NCBI GenBank assembly: GCA_016711095.1
Contig: JADJTP010000001.1
Span: forward strand, 310,001 to 374,000
DNA: 64,000 bases
Reading direction: 5' to 3'
DNA from: Actinomycetales bacterium
GTDB taxonomy: Bacteria > Actinomycetota > Actinomycetes > Actinomycetales > Dermatophilaceae
In this document: positions 16,676-24,893 of the stretch, in pieces
How the letters are laid out: every line of letters starts with the position of its first letter
How positions within the stretch are numbered: the stretch's first letter is position 1
The notes under the pieces: generated by a model
Seen by the model: the letters and a program-made list of their open reading frames with translations, nothing else
The model's database searches: none
What the model was told of the DNA's origin: nothing
Position numbers and translations under genes: made by a program

Positions 16676-16700
16676 TCTATGTCCCCGTCATCCTATGAGT

Positions 16701-16720
16701 GGCGAGTCAGCCGACTCACC
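16701..16720. promoter_or_regulatory. TetR operator, site 2
   Basis: GGCGAGTC-N4-GACTCACC: same consensus and spacing as site 1, with centres 45 bp apart. It lies just upstream of the GGAGGAG ribosome site of the divergent gene (ATG 16745). Confidence 0.75.
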
Positions 16721-16744
16721 ACAAGGCGACCGGAGGAGCGAGTC

Positions 16745-17287
16745 ATGGCTACCGTGATCATTCATGCGACGGTGACTCTCGACGGATTCATGGCGGACGT
16801 CGGGGGAGGCGTGGCCTGGATGTCCGGCGTTCGAACGGTCGCTGACGACGAAGCCGTCGTGAAGAGGGTCCTGGATCACATCGGCGCGGTGGTCGGCGGC
16901 GCCAACAAGTCGGCGACGATCGACGACGGCGAAGAGCCCTACGGCGGGATGCTGAAGGTGCCGGTGTACCTCATGACCCACACGAGTCACGAGCCGATCG
17001 AGAAGAACGGAACGACCTATACCTTCGTGGTCGAAGACATCTCGCTCGCCGTCGCGACGGCGAGCGAGGCGGCAGGCGACAAGTGGGTGAGCCTTCTGGG
17101 CGGCAGCATCTCGCGGCAGTGCCTACGACGGGGGCTGGTCGACGAGATCCACCTCGATGTCGTGCCGCTGCTCCTCGGCGATGGCATCCCCCTGTTCGCC
17201 GGGCTGGGGGAGCGGGTAGAGCTCGAGCGCCTCGACACATCGGGTTTCGCGGATGAAGCCCACCTTCGATACCGCGTTCTCCGCTGA
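16745..17287 (+). CDS. Dihydrofolate-reductase-family (RibD C-terminal fold) protein
   Basis: 180-residue protein starting MATVIIHATVTLDGFMADVGGGVAWM, with SLLGGSISRQCLRRGLVDEIHLDVVPLLLGDGIPLF near the end, the standard signature of the small RibD_C/YwjB-type NADPH-binding reductases. The physiological substrate is unknown. Start ATG 16745 has GGAGGAG 6 nt upstream. It is controlled by the divergent TetR through the two operators in the intergenic region. Confidence 0.88.
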   Translation: MATVIIHATVTLDGFMADVGGGVAWMSGVRTVADDEAVVKRVLDHIGAVVGGANKSATIDDGEEPYGGMLKVPVYLMTHTSHEPIEKNGTTYTFVVEDISLAVATASEAAGDKWVSLLGGSISRQCLRRGLVDEIHLDVVPLLLGDGIPLFAGLGERVELERLDTSGFADEAHLRYRVLR

Positions 17288-17474
17288 TCGGCCGGCCCAG
17301 CCGCCCCCGACGAGTCCCGGACCCGGCAGGCCTTGAGAGTCTGGCTCACAGGGCAAACTGCGGATGGGCACGCGGACGTGTCGATGACGGATCACCCCCA
17401 AGGCACGCCGTCTGCCCGAGGTCTCAGGTGATGTGGGTGCCGAGGGGAAGAGGCGCAGCGCGGCCCAGTACCGG

Positions 17475-18239
17475 TCAGACCACTTCGGCGCGCCGCCACC
17501 ATGCCACCGTGGCGGCCGCACCCAGCGAGCTCACCAGCGGGACCACCGTCAGCCATGCCGGAGACACCGATTCCATCCCCGCTTCCGGGCCCATGGCCCA
17601 AACCGCTGCCACCGACCACGGCCACCAGGTGCCCGCGCCGGCCACCATGGCGACCTGGGCGGCGACGATGAGCACCATCAGGCCACCGACGGCAGGGAGA
17701 TAGCCGCGCCCGACGCTGGCAGGCAAAGCCACGGGAAGCGCGAGGAGCCCAGACAGGACCGCCAGAGCCGCGAGCCGCCCGAGGACGCGCCCGTCGATCG
17801 CGTCGGGAAGCCCGAGGCCGGAGGCGAGCCCGATCAGCGCGGCCGCAGCGGCCACGCCGATGCCCACCGCGACGGACCACGCTGCGAGGAGCATCAGCTT
17901 GGCCCATGCGACGGAGGTGCGGGGGGTCGCGGACGCGTAGAGCGAGACAACCGTGCGGTCGGCATACTCCCGTCCGAAACACCAACCGACCACGATGCCG
18001 CAGCCGACCACGCCAGCGGTGGCGTAGATCTGGATCAGGCCGCCGAGGTATCCAGCCCAGCCGACGCCCGGCAGCAGCAGGGCGACTTTGGCGCTCATCG
18101 GGTAAGCGCCGCCGCGTTCACCGGCGAACAGGAAAGCCCGGGCGAGCAGTGCTGGCACCAGGAGCAGGGCCACGGTCGCTACGGCGACCACGCGGGATCG
18201 GCGCAGCTTGAGCGCCTCGACCGCGTATGCCGCCCTCAT
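17475..18239 (-). CDS. ABC-2 type transporter permease
   Basis: 254-residue integral membrane protein with about six hydrophobic segments (VVAVATVALLLVPALLARAFLF, GLIQIYATAGVVGCGIVVGWCFG, LMLLAAWSVAVGIGVAAAAALIG and others). It starts MRAAYAVEALKLRRSR, as ABC-2 permeases do. The ATG (18237-18239) overlaps the ancestral TGA of the upstream ATPase gene (ATGA), although that ATPase now stops earlier at an amber codon. It is the last gene of a TetR-ATPase-permease operon; cargo unknown, possibly an antibiotic or other hydrophobic compound. Confidence 0.82.
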   Translation of the reverse strand: MRAAYAVEALKLRRSRVVAVATVALLLVPALLARAFLFAGERGGAYPMSAKVALLLPGVGWAGYLGGLIQIYATAGVVGCGIVVGWCFGREYADRTVVSLYASATPRTSVAWAKLMLLAAWSVAVGIGVAAAAALIGLASGLGLPDAIDGRVLGRLAALAVLSGLLALPVALPASVGRGYLPAVGGLMVLIVAAQVAMVAGAGTWWPWSVAAVWAMGPEAGMESVSPAWLTVVPLVSSLGAAATVAWWRRAEVV

Positions 18240-18301
18240 CGCACCGGCTCCACACGCCGGGCCGCCTCATCGGCCTGGTGCACCATGGCGAAGAAGGCTC
18301 G

Positions 18302-18973
18302 CTAAAGGTCGACGCCGTGCGGGTCCAACTCGCCCACAATGGTGCCGGCATGGATGACGCTCACGCGGTCGGCGACCCGGGCCACCTCGTCCAGGTGGTG
18401 ACTGGAGACCAGAGCGGCCACCCCGGCGGCGGCGCGCGCCAGCAGCTGCTGGCGCAGGAGCAGCACCCCGGCTGGGTCGAGGGCGTTGGTGGGTTCGTCC
18501 AGGATCAGTAGCCGCGGCTCGTGCACGAGCGCGCTTCCCAGGCCGACGCGCTGCCGGTTGCCCTGGGAGAGCGCCGATGCTCGGCAGTCCGCCCACGGCC
18601 CGAGCTCGAGGTCGGCCATTGTGCGGGCGGCGTGGTCCGCAGCCGCGGAGGCGAGCACACCGTGCAGCCGCGCCGCCGCCCAGAGATTCTCCCGGACCGT
18701 CAGCTCTGGGTAGACGAACGGGGTGTCGATGAGGTGCCCCACCCGGCCCCACCCCGCGCTGCCCAGGTGCGCAACCTCGACGCCATCGATGAGGACGAAA
18801 CCACCCTGCGGCCTAATCATCCCTAGAGCGGCGCGCATGAGGGTCGATTTCCCGGACCCGTTGAAACCGACCAGCGCGTGCACCTCGCCAGGACCAACGG
18901 TGAGGTCAACATCATGCAGCACGGCGGTAGCGTCGTAGCGGTGCGCCAGGCGTTGGATCTGCAGCGCTCTCAT
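18302..18973 (-). CDS. ABC transporter ATPase with premature amber stop
   Basis: 223-residue ATPase: Walker A GFNGSGKST, Q-loop region, signature LSQGNRQRVGLGSAL, Walker B LLILDEP, H-loop SSHH. The ATG overlaps the stop of the upstream TetR gene (ATGA). The frame ends at TAG (18302-18304) after GVDL, but continues past it as RAFFAMVHQADEAARRVEPVR and a TGA at 18236-18238 that overlaps the permease ATG. The ancestral gene was therefore 18236..18973, and the present product lacks about 22 C-terminal residues outside the catalytic core. It may still work; the adjacent permease reading frame is intact. Confidence 0.85.
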   Translation of the reverse strand: MRALQIQRLAHRYDATAVLHDVDLTVGPGEVHALVGFNGSGKSTLMRAALGMIRPQGGFVLIDGVEVAHLGSAGWGRVGHLIDTPFVYPELTVRENLWAAARLHGVLASAAADHAARTMADLELGPWADCRASALSQGNRQRVGLGSALVHEPRLLILDEPTNALDPAGVLLLRQQLLARAAAGVAALVSSHHLDEVARVADRVSVIHAGTIVGELDPHGVDL

Positions 18974-19542
18974 CGCCTGGCCGTACCGTCGAGCACGTCG
19001 AGTGCGGCACTGAGCTGGCTCGACATCGGGTCGTCTCGGTCGCTGAGGCACCACTCGAGCACGGCGACGGTAACTGCGGCCAGCGCAGCAGCCGACGCGA
19101 CGCGTGCCTCGAACGGACTGACACCGTCCGCGACCAGGACCTCAGCAATCGCCTTCTGGGTGGCCTCCGTGGCGGCGTACGTCCCGGCGCGGAGCGCCGG
19201 ATGCTCCACGGCGATCCTGACCCGGAGCCGAACCTCCTCCTGCCCGGGTAGGTCCACATGGGTGAGCACGGCGCGGAGTCCCGCGCAGACGCGCACCAGG
19301 GGCAGGAGTTCGGTCGGCGCGGTGGCCACGGCAGCCGCGATGGCCGGATCGAAACCGTCCTCTAGGACGACGGCGTCCTTCGTCGGGAAGTGCCGGAAGA
19401 ACGTCATGTGACTGACGCCGGCTTCCCGGGCGATCTGCTCGACGGTGGTCGCGTCGTACCCCTGCTCGGAGAACAGCCTGAGCGCCGCGTCTTGTAGCAG
19501 TGCCCGGGTGCGTGCGCTCCTGCTGGTGCTCGTCACCGTCAT
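18970..19542 (-). CDS. TetR-family regulator of the ABC operon
   Basis: 190-residue TetR protein with an N-terminal HTH (RALLQDAALRLFSEQGYDATTVEQIAREAGVSHMTFFRHFPTKDAVV). ATG 19542 (MTVTSTSRS) is preferred to ATG 19566 because the latter falls inside a perfect palindrome that also contains the -10 element TAACAT, 7 nt before ATG 19542. It overlaps the ATPase gene (ATGA) and heads the operon, so it very probably autoregulates the exporter. Confidence 0.9.
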   Translation of the reverse strand: MTVTSTSRSARTRALLQDAALRLFSEQGYDATTVEQIAREAGVSHMTFFRHFPTKDAVVLEDGFDPAIAAAVATAPTELLPLVRVCAGLRAVLTHVDLPGQEEVRLRVRIAVEHPALRAGTYAATEATQKAIAEVLVADGVSPFEARVASAAALAAVTVAVLEWCLSDRDDPMSSQLSAALDVLDGTARR

Positions 19543-19546
19543 GATC

Positions 19547-19569
19547 CTAATGTTAGTGGCTAACATTAG
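19547..19569. promoter_or_regulatory. Operator of the TetR-ABC operon
   Basis: Perfect inverted repeat CTAATGTTAG (19547-19556) and CTAACATTAG (19560-19569) around TGG. The minus-strand -10 TAACAT lies within it, so bound repressor would block RNA polymerase. Confidence 0.8.
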
Positions 19570-19775
19570 AATAGCCCAGCGTGATGTATGCTGTCAGCGC
19601 CGCGTGGGAAGCACCGCTCGCCCCTGACGCGACTCCAGCGCTGGTCGTTGCGCGTGCGGGCGCTGGCCAGCAGCCCCTTCACCGAATTCACCGCCTGCTT
19701 GTATGCCGCCGCCTCGGCGTCCTCCGCGGTGGGTAGTTTCCGCCCCCACGTGGCGTCCGTGTCGAGGTCGCGCTC

Positions 19776-20438
19776 TCACGGGGGCGAGGTGCTGGCGCGC
19801 AGCGCGTCCGCCCCCGAGCCGTGAAGCTCGTGTACGAGCGCGGTGCGACCCCCCAGCGTCAGCAATAGCGCCATGATCGGGCCGCGCACTTCGGAGCCGT
19901 CCCCCACTTGCCAGTCGACGTCGTCGGCTACGAGTCGATGCCCGTCGAGGGGGAGTTTGCGGTAGACGACAGAGAGGCGGGTCGGGCGCGTCTGCCATAG
20001 GCGATCCGCGGCCACTGCGGCCTCGGCGGGGTCGAGGGGGAGTTCCTTGCCGAGTGGCAGGGCGATGTCCTGGCCGTGCAGGACGATATCGGTGTGGGTG
20101 TCGCGCGGGGTCACGCCGACGTTGTGTCGGCGAGACCCGATCATCGCCCGGATCCGGGCGGTGATCTCCTGGCGCGGCAGCCGCGATTGCATGATGGCCG
20201 AGTTGTGGATCAGACCGTTGAGCGTCGGTCGGCGCATCACTGCGGGGTGGCGCAGCAGCGTCGCGAGGGCGTCTCCCACCCCCTGCTGCTGCAAGGTCAG
20301 GTGCGCAGCGACGTGCCGTACGGTCCAGCCGTCACAAAGTGTGGGCCGGTTCCACTCCTCGTCTGTGAGCCCTTCGAGGAGGTCGGCGGTGCGCCGCCGC
20401 CGTCCGTCAATCATCTCCCAGAGCAGGTCCTCGTTCAT
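19776..20438 (-). CDS. Maleylpyruvate-isomerase-family mycothiol-dependent enzyme
   Basis: 220-residue protein of the MDMPI/DinB-like four-helix family: MNEDLLWEMIDGRRRRTADLLEGLTDEEWNRPTLCDGWTVRHVAAHL carries the conserved W..PT.CDGW.VRHV.AHL stretch with the putative metal-binding His, and DIVLHGQDIALPLG supplies another conserved His. Family members use mycothiol for isomerisation or detoxification. ATG 20438 has GAAGGG upstream. It follows a pseudogene of another mycothiol-linked enzyme, hinting at a former redox or detoxification operon. Confidence 0.87.
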   Translation of the reverse strand: MNEDLLWEMIDGRRRRTADLLEGLTDEEWNRPTLCDGWTVRHVAAHLTLQQQGVGDALATLLRHPAVMRRPTLNGLIHNSAIMQSRLPRQEITARIRAMIGSRRHNVGVTPRDTHTDIVLHGQDIALPLGKELPLDPAEAAVAADRLWQTRPTRLSVVYRKLPLDGHRLVADDVDWQVGDGSEVRGPIMALLLTLGGRTALVHELHGSGADALRASTSPP

Positions 20439-20469
20439 TGTGGTCCCTTCGGGTATCCGGGGCGCCGGG

Positions 20470-21092
20470 TCAGGTGAAGTCCGGCGGGCTTGTGCGGGTC
20501 CGCTTGAGTTCGTAGAAGGCGGGTTGCGCCGCGAGCAGCCGAGCGGCGTCGAAGATCTCGCACGCGGCGGCGCCGCGCGGGATCGCGTTGAGGACCGGGC
20601 CGAAGAAGCCCGTCGCCTCAATGTGAGTGGTCGGCGACCCGGCAAGCCCCCGAGGTTCTCAACGCCGGCCTGGTGGCTGACCCGGAGCGCCTCGTCGGAG
20701 TCTTCGGTGTCCATGACGTCCTCCAGTTCGGGAGGGAGGCCGGCCTCGGCGAGCGCCTCGCGGGCGTAGCCGTGGAGTTGCTCTGGCGTGGCCCAGTGGA
20801 ACTGTGGCCAGTTTCGTCGTCCGAAGCCCTCGTAGAACGAGTGAAGGCCCGGCTGCCCGCCATGTTGGAGGGCGGCCATGGCCACCCGGGCGGGACCTCG
20901 ACGGGTCAGGACGATCTGCCTGTAGTCGCCGTCGATGTCGGTCCTGCCGGCGTTGACGAGGTAGAGGGTCATCAGGTGCAGCCGCAGTTCCAGCGGCCGC
21001 TGCGCCTAGACCTCCTGGAGCCAGAGGAACGCCGTCCACGAGTAGGGGCAGGCGGGGTCCAGCCACAGATCCACACGCGGCGCCACGTCCAT
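20470..21092 (-). pseudogene. Broken Rv2466c-type mycothiol-dependent reductase (DsbA fold)
   Basis: From ATG 21092 the frame reads VDLWLDPACPYSWTAFLWLQEV, an in-frame TAG, then AQRPLELRLHLMTLYLVNAGRTDI and a DsbA-like helical domain to HQAGVENLG. A frameshift near 20640 is then needed to recover GSPTTHIEATGFFGPVLNAIPRGAAACEIFDAARLL and the typical YELKRTRTSPPDF end before TGA 20470. The order and residues match mycobacterial Rv2466c-like mycothiol-dependent nitroreductases, with a CPYS active site. Nonsense plus frameshift means the gene is dead. It is divergent from a MarR gene. Confidence 0.85.
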
Positions 21093-21121
21093 CTCGACCT
21101 CCCAAGGTTTAGGGTAGTCCC

Positions 21122-21148
21122 ATTAACGAACTAGTATAGTTCGATAAT
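21122..21148. promoter_or_regulatory. MarR operator between divergent genes
   Basis: 27-bp palindrome: arms ATTAACGAACTA (21122-21133) and TAGTTCGATAAT (21137-21148) around GTA, with one mismatch. TATAGT (21135-21140) inside it is a likely -10 element. Its position suggests control of both the MarR gene and the dead reductase gene. Confidence 0.75.
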
Positions 21149-21182
21149 AGGACTAATGCCGGCTGTGTCAAGAGGGTGACCG

Positions 21183-21626
21183 ATGACCCGTGAGCTCCCC
21201 ACTTCGCTCCTGATGGCGATCGCCGCCAGGGAGGCCGAGAACCGCATCTTCGCCGCTATGCAGGCCGCGGGCTACACCGACATCACGCTGGCCCAGTCCC
21301 GGCTCGCCGCCGGTATCGATCCCGGAGGGACCCGGCTGTCCGTCCTCGCCGAGCGCGCCCAGGTCGCCAAGCAGACCGCCACCGCGCTCGTCGACCGGCT
21401 TGAGGCGGCGGGCTACGTTGATCGAGTCCAGGACCCCAGCGACGGGCGCGCCCGGCTGGTGCGGCTGACCGAACGGGCCCTGGCGGGCCTCCCGGCCGTC
21501 CGGGCTGAGGAGCAGCGGATCGAGCAGGAGTGGGAAGCCCACCTCGGCACCGCCCGGATGGCAGCGCTGCGCGAGGCGTTGACGATGCTGCGCACCATCA
21601 CCGACCCTTGGGCGCCGGCCCCCTGA
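21183..21626 (+). CDS. MarR-family transcriptional regulator
   Basis: 147-residue winged-helix regulator: LSVLAERAQVAKQTATALVDRLEAAGYVDRVQDPSDGRARLVRLTERA is the MarR recognition helix and wing (DPSDGRARLVRLT). ATG 21183 has AAGAGGG upstream. It is divergent from the reductase pseudogene with a strong palindrome between, so it likely once sensed an electrophile or redox signal for that enzyme. Confidence 0.92.
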   Translation: MTRELPTSLLMAIAAREAENRIFAAMQAAGYTDITLAQSRLAAGIDPGGTRLSVLAERAQVAKQTATALVDRLEAAGYVDRVQDPSDGRARLVRLTERALAGLPAVRAEEQRIEQEWEAHLGTARMAALREALTMLRTITDPWAPAP

Positions 21627-21762
21627 GAGGCCAGCGTGTGGCTCGTCGCTCGGCAGTATCCCGAGGCTGACGATCACTTGAGGCCTGAGGTGTTCACCGA
21701 CCCACACTCGAGGACTGTCTGCCGACAATGGGCCGGGGCGTCGCGGCGTGGGAGCATGCGGT

Positions 21763-22264
21763 GTGGCTGTCGAGTTCCACGTGGATGTGCCGAATGTGGT
21801 TGACGCCGATGATCTCGCCTCGGTCAGTGTCAGAGCATGGGGGGAGGCCTACCGAGCGCTCCTGCCGCCGCACTTCTACGACGACGCCGTGCGCCAGGAA
21901 CGGCGGGAGATGTGGGCGCATGAGCTTGCGAAAGAGGACTGCTCGGCAGCGGGTGCGCGTCGCCAGGCAGGCGGGTCGGATCGTGGGGTTCGTGGTGTGC
22001 GGTCCGGCGACCGAGCACCAGGGGCACCGGCCGGTGCGCGGTGAGCAGCTGTTCGCGCTCTATGTCTTGTCCTGCTGCTACGGCCACGGTGTCGGACAAG
22101 CCCTCCTAGACGAGGCGCTCGGCGGGCGGCCTGCGCAACTATGGGTGGCCAAGGAGAACTCACGGGCGCGACGGTTCTATGACAAGAACGGCTTCATCCA
22201 CGAAGGTACTGAGCAGACTGATCCGGAGCTTGATGGGCTCGTTGAGGTGCGCATGATCCGATAG
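21763..22264 (+). pseudogene. Frameshifted GNAT acetyltransferase
   Basis: The N-terminal half (VEFHVDVPNVVDADDLASVSVRAWGEAYRALLPPHFYDD...MWAHELAKED) lies in one frame and the acetyl-CoA-binding half (ARQRVRVARQAGRIVGFVVCGPA...YVLSCCYGHGVGQALLDEAL...LWVAKENSRARRFYDKNGF) in the next. Removing one C near 21940 (GAGGACTGCTC) joins them exactly. It is a single-base lesion, so either recent inactivation or a sequence error. Start GTG 21763 or 21748. Confidence 0.8.
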
Positions 22265-22318
22265 GCCGACGTTTGCCAGCCAGCCTTGCCAAGCTAGCCA
22301 ACCGCGTTGAGCACCCGG

Positions 22319-22364
22319 GCGAGCGGGGCCCCCCGAGCGGCTCGTGGCCCCCCGGACCGCTCGC
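22319..22364. terminator. Hairpin between convergent genes
   Basis: GCGAGCGG (22319-22326) pairs with CCGCTCGC (22357-22364), with additional GGCC/GGCC pairing inside. It lies between the convergent GNAT remnant and the OsmC gene and could terminate both. Confidence 0.55.
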
Positions 22365-22389
22365 AATTCCCTCGCCGTCGTGGGGCGTT

Positions 22390-22818
22390 TTAGGTGAGTC
22401 GCGCCTGCAACGAGATCGGCACGGCCTGGAGAGCCTGGCTCACGGGGCAACCGGCCTTCGCCTCCTCGGCCGCCGCCTGGAAGTCCTCGGGGGACATGCC
22501 GGGCACGGTACCCACGACGCTGAGCTTGATCTCGGTGATGCCGGTGCCGGGCACGAACGTGACGGCGGCCGTTGTGTCGAGCGTGGTCGGCGGGACCCCG
22601 GCCTTGGCGAGTCCGTTGGAGAACGCCATGTTGAAGCACGAGGAGTGCGCGGCAGCGATGAGTTCCTCTGGGCTGGTCGTGCCGTTCGGCTCCTCGGCGC
22701 GCGAGGGCCAGCTGACGTCGAACGTCCCGATTCCGGACGACTCGAGGGTGACCTGACCCGCGCCGGTGAAGAGGTCACCTTCCCAATGGTTGGTCGCGGT
22801 CCGTGTAGTTCCGGCCAT
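22390..22818 (-). CDS. OsmC-family peroxidase
   Basis: 142-residue protein that reduces organic hydroperoxides. Both catalytic Cys are present, in AAHSSCFNMAFSNGLA and AKAGCPVSQAL, with TSPEELIAAAHSSC as the family signature. Start ATG 22818 has AAGGAG upstream. Full family length, no lesions. Confidence 0.93.
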   Translation of the reverse strand: MAGTTRTATNHWEGDLFTGAGQVTLESSGIGTFDVSWPSRAEEPNGTTSPEELIAAAHSSCFNMAFSNGLAKAGVPPTTLDTTAAVTFVPGTGITEIKLSVVGTVPGMSPEDFQAAAEEAKAGCPVSQALQAVPISLQARLT

Positions 22819-23026
22819 GAGTACTCCTTGGTTCGTCTGCGTGGTCGCTTGTGCCCTCTACCCTTGCGCGGGTTCGCAGGTGTGACAAGGGGCTGCTCAC
22901 GGCGGCGCGAGGCAATGGGACCAAGGTGCTCAAGGGCCTTTCGGGCTACGAGGTCGCAACGAGGGTACGACGAGCGTGACGTTCTCCTGGTACGAGCAGG
23001 ATCAGCTGGACGTATGCCGTTGGGCA

Positions 23027-23557
23027 TTACCGCGGAACGTAGGTCAGCCGGAGCACGTCCTCGTCGACCTGCTCGCTGGCGATCAGGTGGAGTCGCGGCT
23101 GAGGTCCCGCGAAGAATGGCTTGCCGTGACCTAGCGCCACGGGGTGCACGTAGATGCGGAACTCGTCGATCAGTCCCAGTTGGCTCAGGCTGTTCGCCAG
23201 GCTGGGGCCGGCGACTTCGATCTCTCCCGCGCGCGTTGCCTTCAGTTCCGCGATCACCCGCTCGACGTCGCCTGCGACCAGCGTGGCGTTCGGGCCGACT
23301 GACGCCAACGAGCGCGACACAACCCATTTCGGCAGCTTCCGCCATGCGGCCGCGTAGGCCTGCTCCGAGGCGTCCCAGTTGGGCTGGCTATCGTCCCAGT
23401 AGCGCATGACCTCATACATCTTGCGGCCGTAGACGCAGCCCGTCTGCGTCTCGGTCTGCTCGATGAAGTGGCGGAAGAGCGCGGGGCTCGGCCCGAAGGC
23501 CGTGTGGTCGACGTAGCCGTCCAACGACTGGTTCATTCCGAAGACGAGTCTGGCCAT
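23027..23557 (-). CDS. Dihydrofolate-reductase-family protein
   Basis: 176-residue RibD_C-fold reductase: MARLVFGMNQSLDGYVDHTAFGPS, CVYGRKMYEVMRYW, and EIEVAGPSLANSLSQLGLIDEFRIYVHPVALGHGKPFF are the family landmarks. It is a second, distant paralogue of the TetR-controlled one at 16.7 kb. ATG 23557 has GGGAAAGAGG upstream. Substrate unknown. Confidence 0.87.
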   Translation of the reverse strand: MARLVFGMNQSLDGYVDHTAFGPSPALFRHFIEQTETQTGCVYGRKMYEVMRYWDDSQPNWDASEQAYAAAWRKLPKWVVSRSLASVGPNATLVAGDVERVIAELKATRAGEIEVAGPSLANSLSQLGLIDEFRIYVHPVALGHGKPFFAGPQPRLHLIASEQVDEDVLRLTYVPR

Positions 23558-23664
23558 GCCCTCTTTCCCTTCTTGGCCCTCCGGCCGATCACTCACTAAG
23601 GCACGCGTGCGGAGAGTCGGGCGTTCGGACCTGTGTTCCGGGCCCGTCAAACACGAACGGCCAA

Positions 23665-23982
23665 CTACGGCAAGGCGTCGAACTCGGAAAAGAGACCGGC
23701 GGTTTCGGACAGTTGCCCAAGCGGCAGGTAGGTGCAGACCTCTTCGTACTCGTCCCACATGGCACGCACAGACGCGTTCTCATGGGCGGCCGCGATCGCC
23801 TCCTGCGACACCCACTCGAACACCTCTACGACCGTGCCATCGGAGGCGACCGCGATGAACGGCTCGCGCTCAGTGGCCAACCCCTCGGCCCGCAGTCGTG
23901 GCACGTGGCTCCGCGGCAACTCGTGCAAATCGCTCTCCCTGCCCGGCTTGGGTGAATAACAGGCGATGACCACGCGTCCCAT
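23665..23982 (-). CDS. Antibiotic-biosynthesis-monooxygenase-like (dimeric alpha/beta barrel) protein
   Basis: 105-residue protein with the ABM-like pattern: VVIACYSPKPGRESDLHEL..., GTVVEVFEWVSQEAIAAAHENASVRAMWDEYEEVC. Such small barrels act as monooxygenases or heme/quinone-binding proteins; the role is not known here. The internal start ATG 23982 (MGRVVIACY) is chosen because the fold begins there. Confidence 0.7.
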   Translation of the reverse strand: MGRVVIACYSPKPGRESDLHELPRSHVPRLRAEGLATEREPFIAVASDGTVVEVFEWVSQEAIAAAHENASVRAMWDEYEEVCTYLPLGQLSETAGLFSEFDALP

Positions 23983-24172
23983 GAGCCAAGGCTGCTCGCG
24001 CAGCCGGTGGTCGTCAAGCACGCGTCCAGACGCGACCTGTCGCCCCACGACCTGCTAGCTGCGCGAGAAACGGCCGCCATCCTCGTGGCGGCACCGGGCG
24101 CAGGGCCGGGTCCGCGAGGTCCGCGAGTGCGGCATACAGCAGGCTGGCGCGGTCATGTGGCTCGCGAGGCGT

Positions 24173-24733
24173 CTAGCCGGGGTCGCGCAGTTTGCCGCTG
24201 CTGGCGAGGTGCGGGTCGGTGCACGCGGCCAGGTCGAAGCAGCAGGGCCGCCGCTTACCCCCGGCGATCTTCGACATGCTCACCTCGACCCGTCGTTGCC
24301 GCGTCTGCGGGTTGCCTGTCGCCTGCACCCAGCGAACCCACTCCCACCGGGCCATCGGGGTGATGTCCTCCCAGGTGTCGCGGATTGTCGCGGGTGACTC
24401 AGCCAAGGCGGCGGCGAAGTCGTCGGGGACGTCCGGCTCCGGCCATTTGGGCGCTACCTGGAGGGTCAACTCGGCAGTGTCGCCCGGGCTCACTCCGGCG
24501 ATCCGTTGCAGGGCCTCGTCGACCCTGATCCAGTGACCACGGCGGCCGTCTGGCTCCACGACGGTCTCGAAATCATGCCCACGGATGGATGCGTGTACGG
24601 CTACCTGCCCGCGCGAGGGCAGCTGCTCACTGGCCTGCACCGGCAATCGCACGAGGGTCGCGTCCTCGATGGTGGACAGCGTGCCCGTGAACCTGATCGG
24701 CGCCGGTTGGGACAATCGGGTGTCGCTTGTCAT
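24173..24733 (-). CDS. DUF1905 plus YdeI/OmdA-like domain protein
   Basis: 186-residue protein: an N-terminal DUF1905 beta-domain (IRFTGTLSTIEDATLVRLPVQASEQL...VAVHASIRGHDFETVVEPDG) followed by the YdeI/OmdA helical segment (VPDDFAAALAESPATIRDTWEDITPMARWEWVRWVQATGNPQTRQRRVE). The C-terminal part has CCFDLAAC, an extra Cys-rich end. ATG 24733 gives the expected domain start. Function in stress or peptide resistance is suggested for the family only. Confidence 0.8.
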   Translation of the reverse strand: MTSDTRLSQPAPIRFTGTLSTIEDATLVRLPVQASEQLPSRGQVAVHASIRGHDFETVVEPDGRRGHWIRVDEALQRIAGVSPGDTAELTLQVAPKWPEPDVPDDFAAALAESPATIRDTWEDITPMARWEWVRWVQATGNPQTRQRRVEVSMSKIAGGKRRPCCFDLAACTDPHLASSGKLRDPG

Positions 24734-24881
24734 GACACGACCTCCATCGGTGTTCGCGCTCCTGGCTCGGTGCACCAACTGATCCCTTCTCGGGCCATCC
24801 TCGGTGCAGGTGGTCCCGCTGCGGGCCCGATTCGCGAGATCGTGGCCCTGCCGAGCCTTCAGTCTCTCGTGGCGTCGCCCG

Positions 24882-24887
24882 TATCCT
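24882..24887 (+). promoter_or_regulatory. -10 hexamer TATCCT, leaderless VOC gene
   Basis: TATCCT, 6 nt, GTG 24894. Confidence 0.55.
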
Positions 24888-24893
24888 CGTCCG

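Noticed and set aside
18302..21030. Amber codons as programmed recoding (pyrrolysine-like)
   Set aside because: Two in-frame TAGs occur here, but one gene also has a frameshift and no pyrrolysine genes are visible; ordinary decay is simpler.
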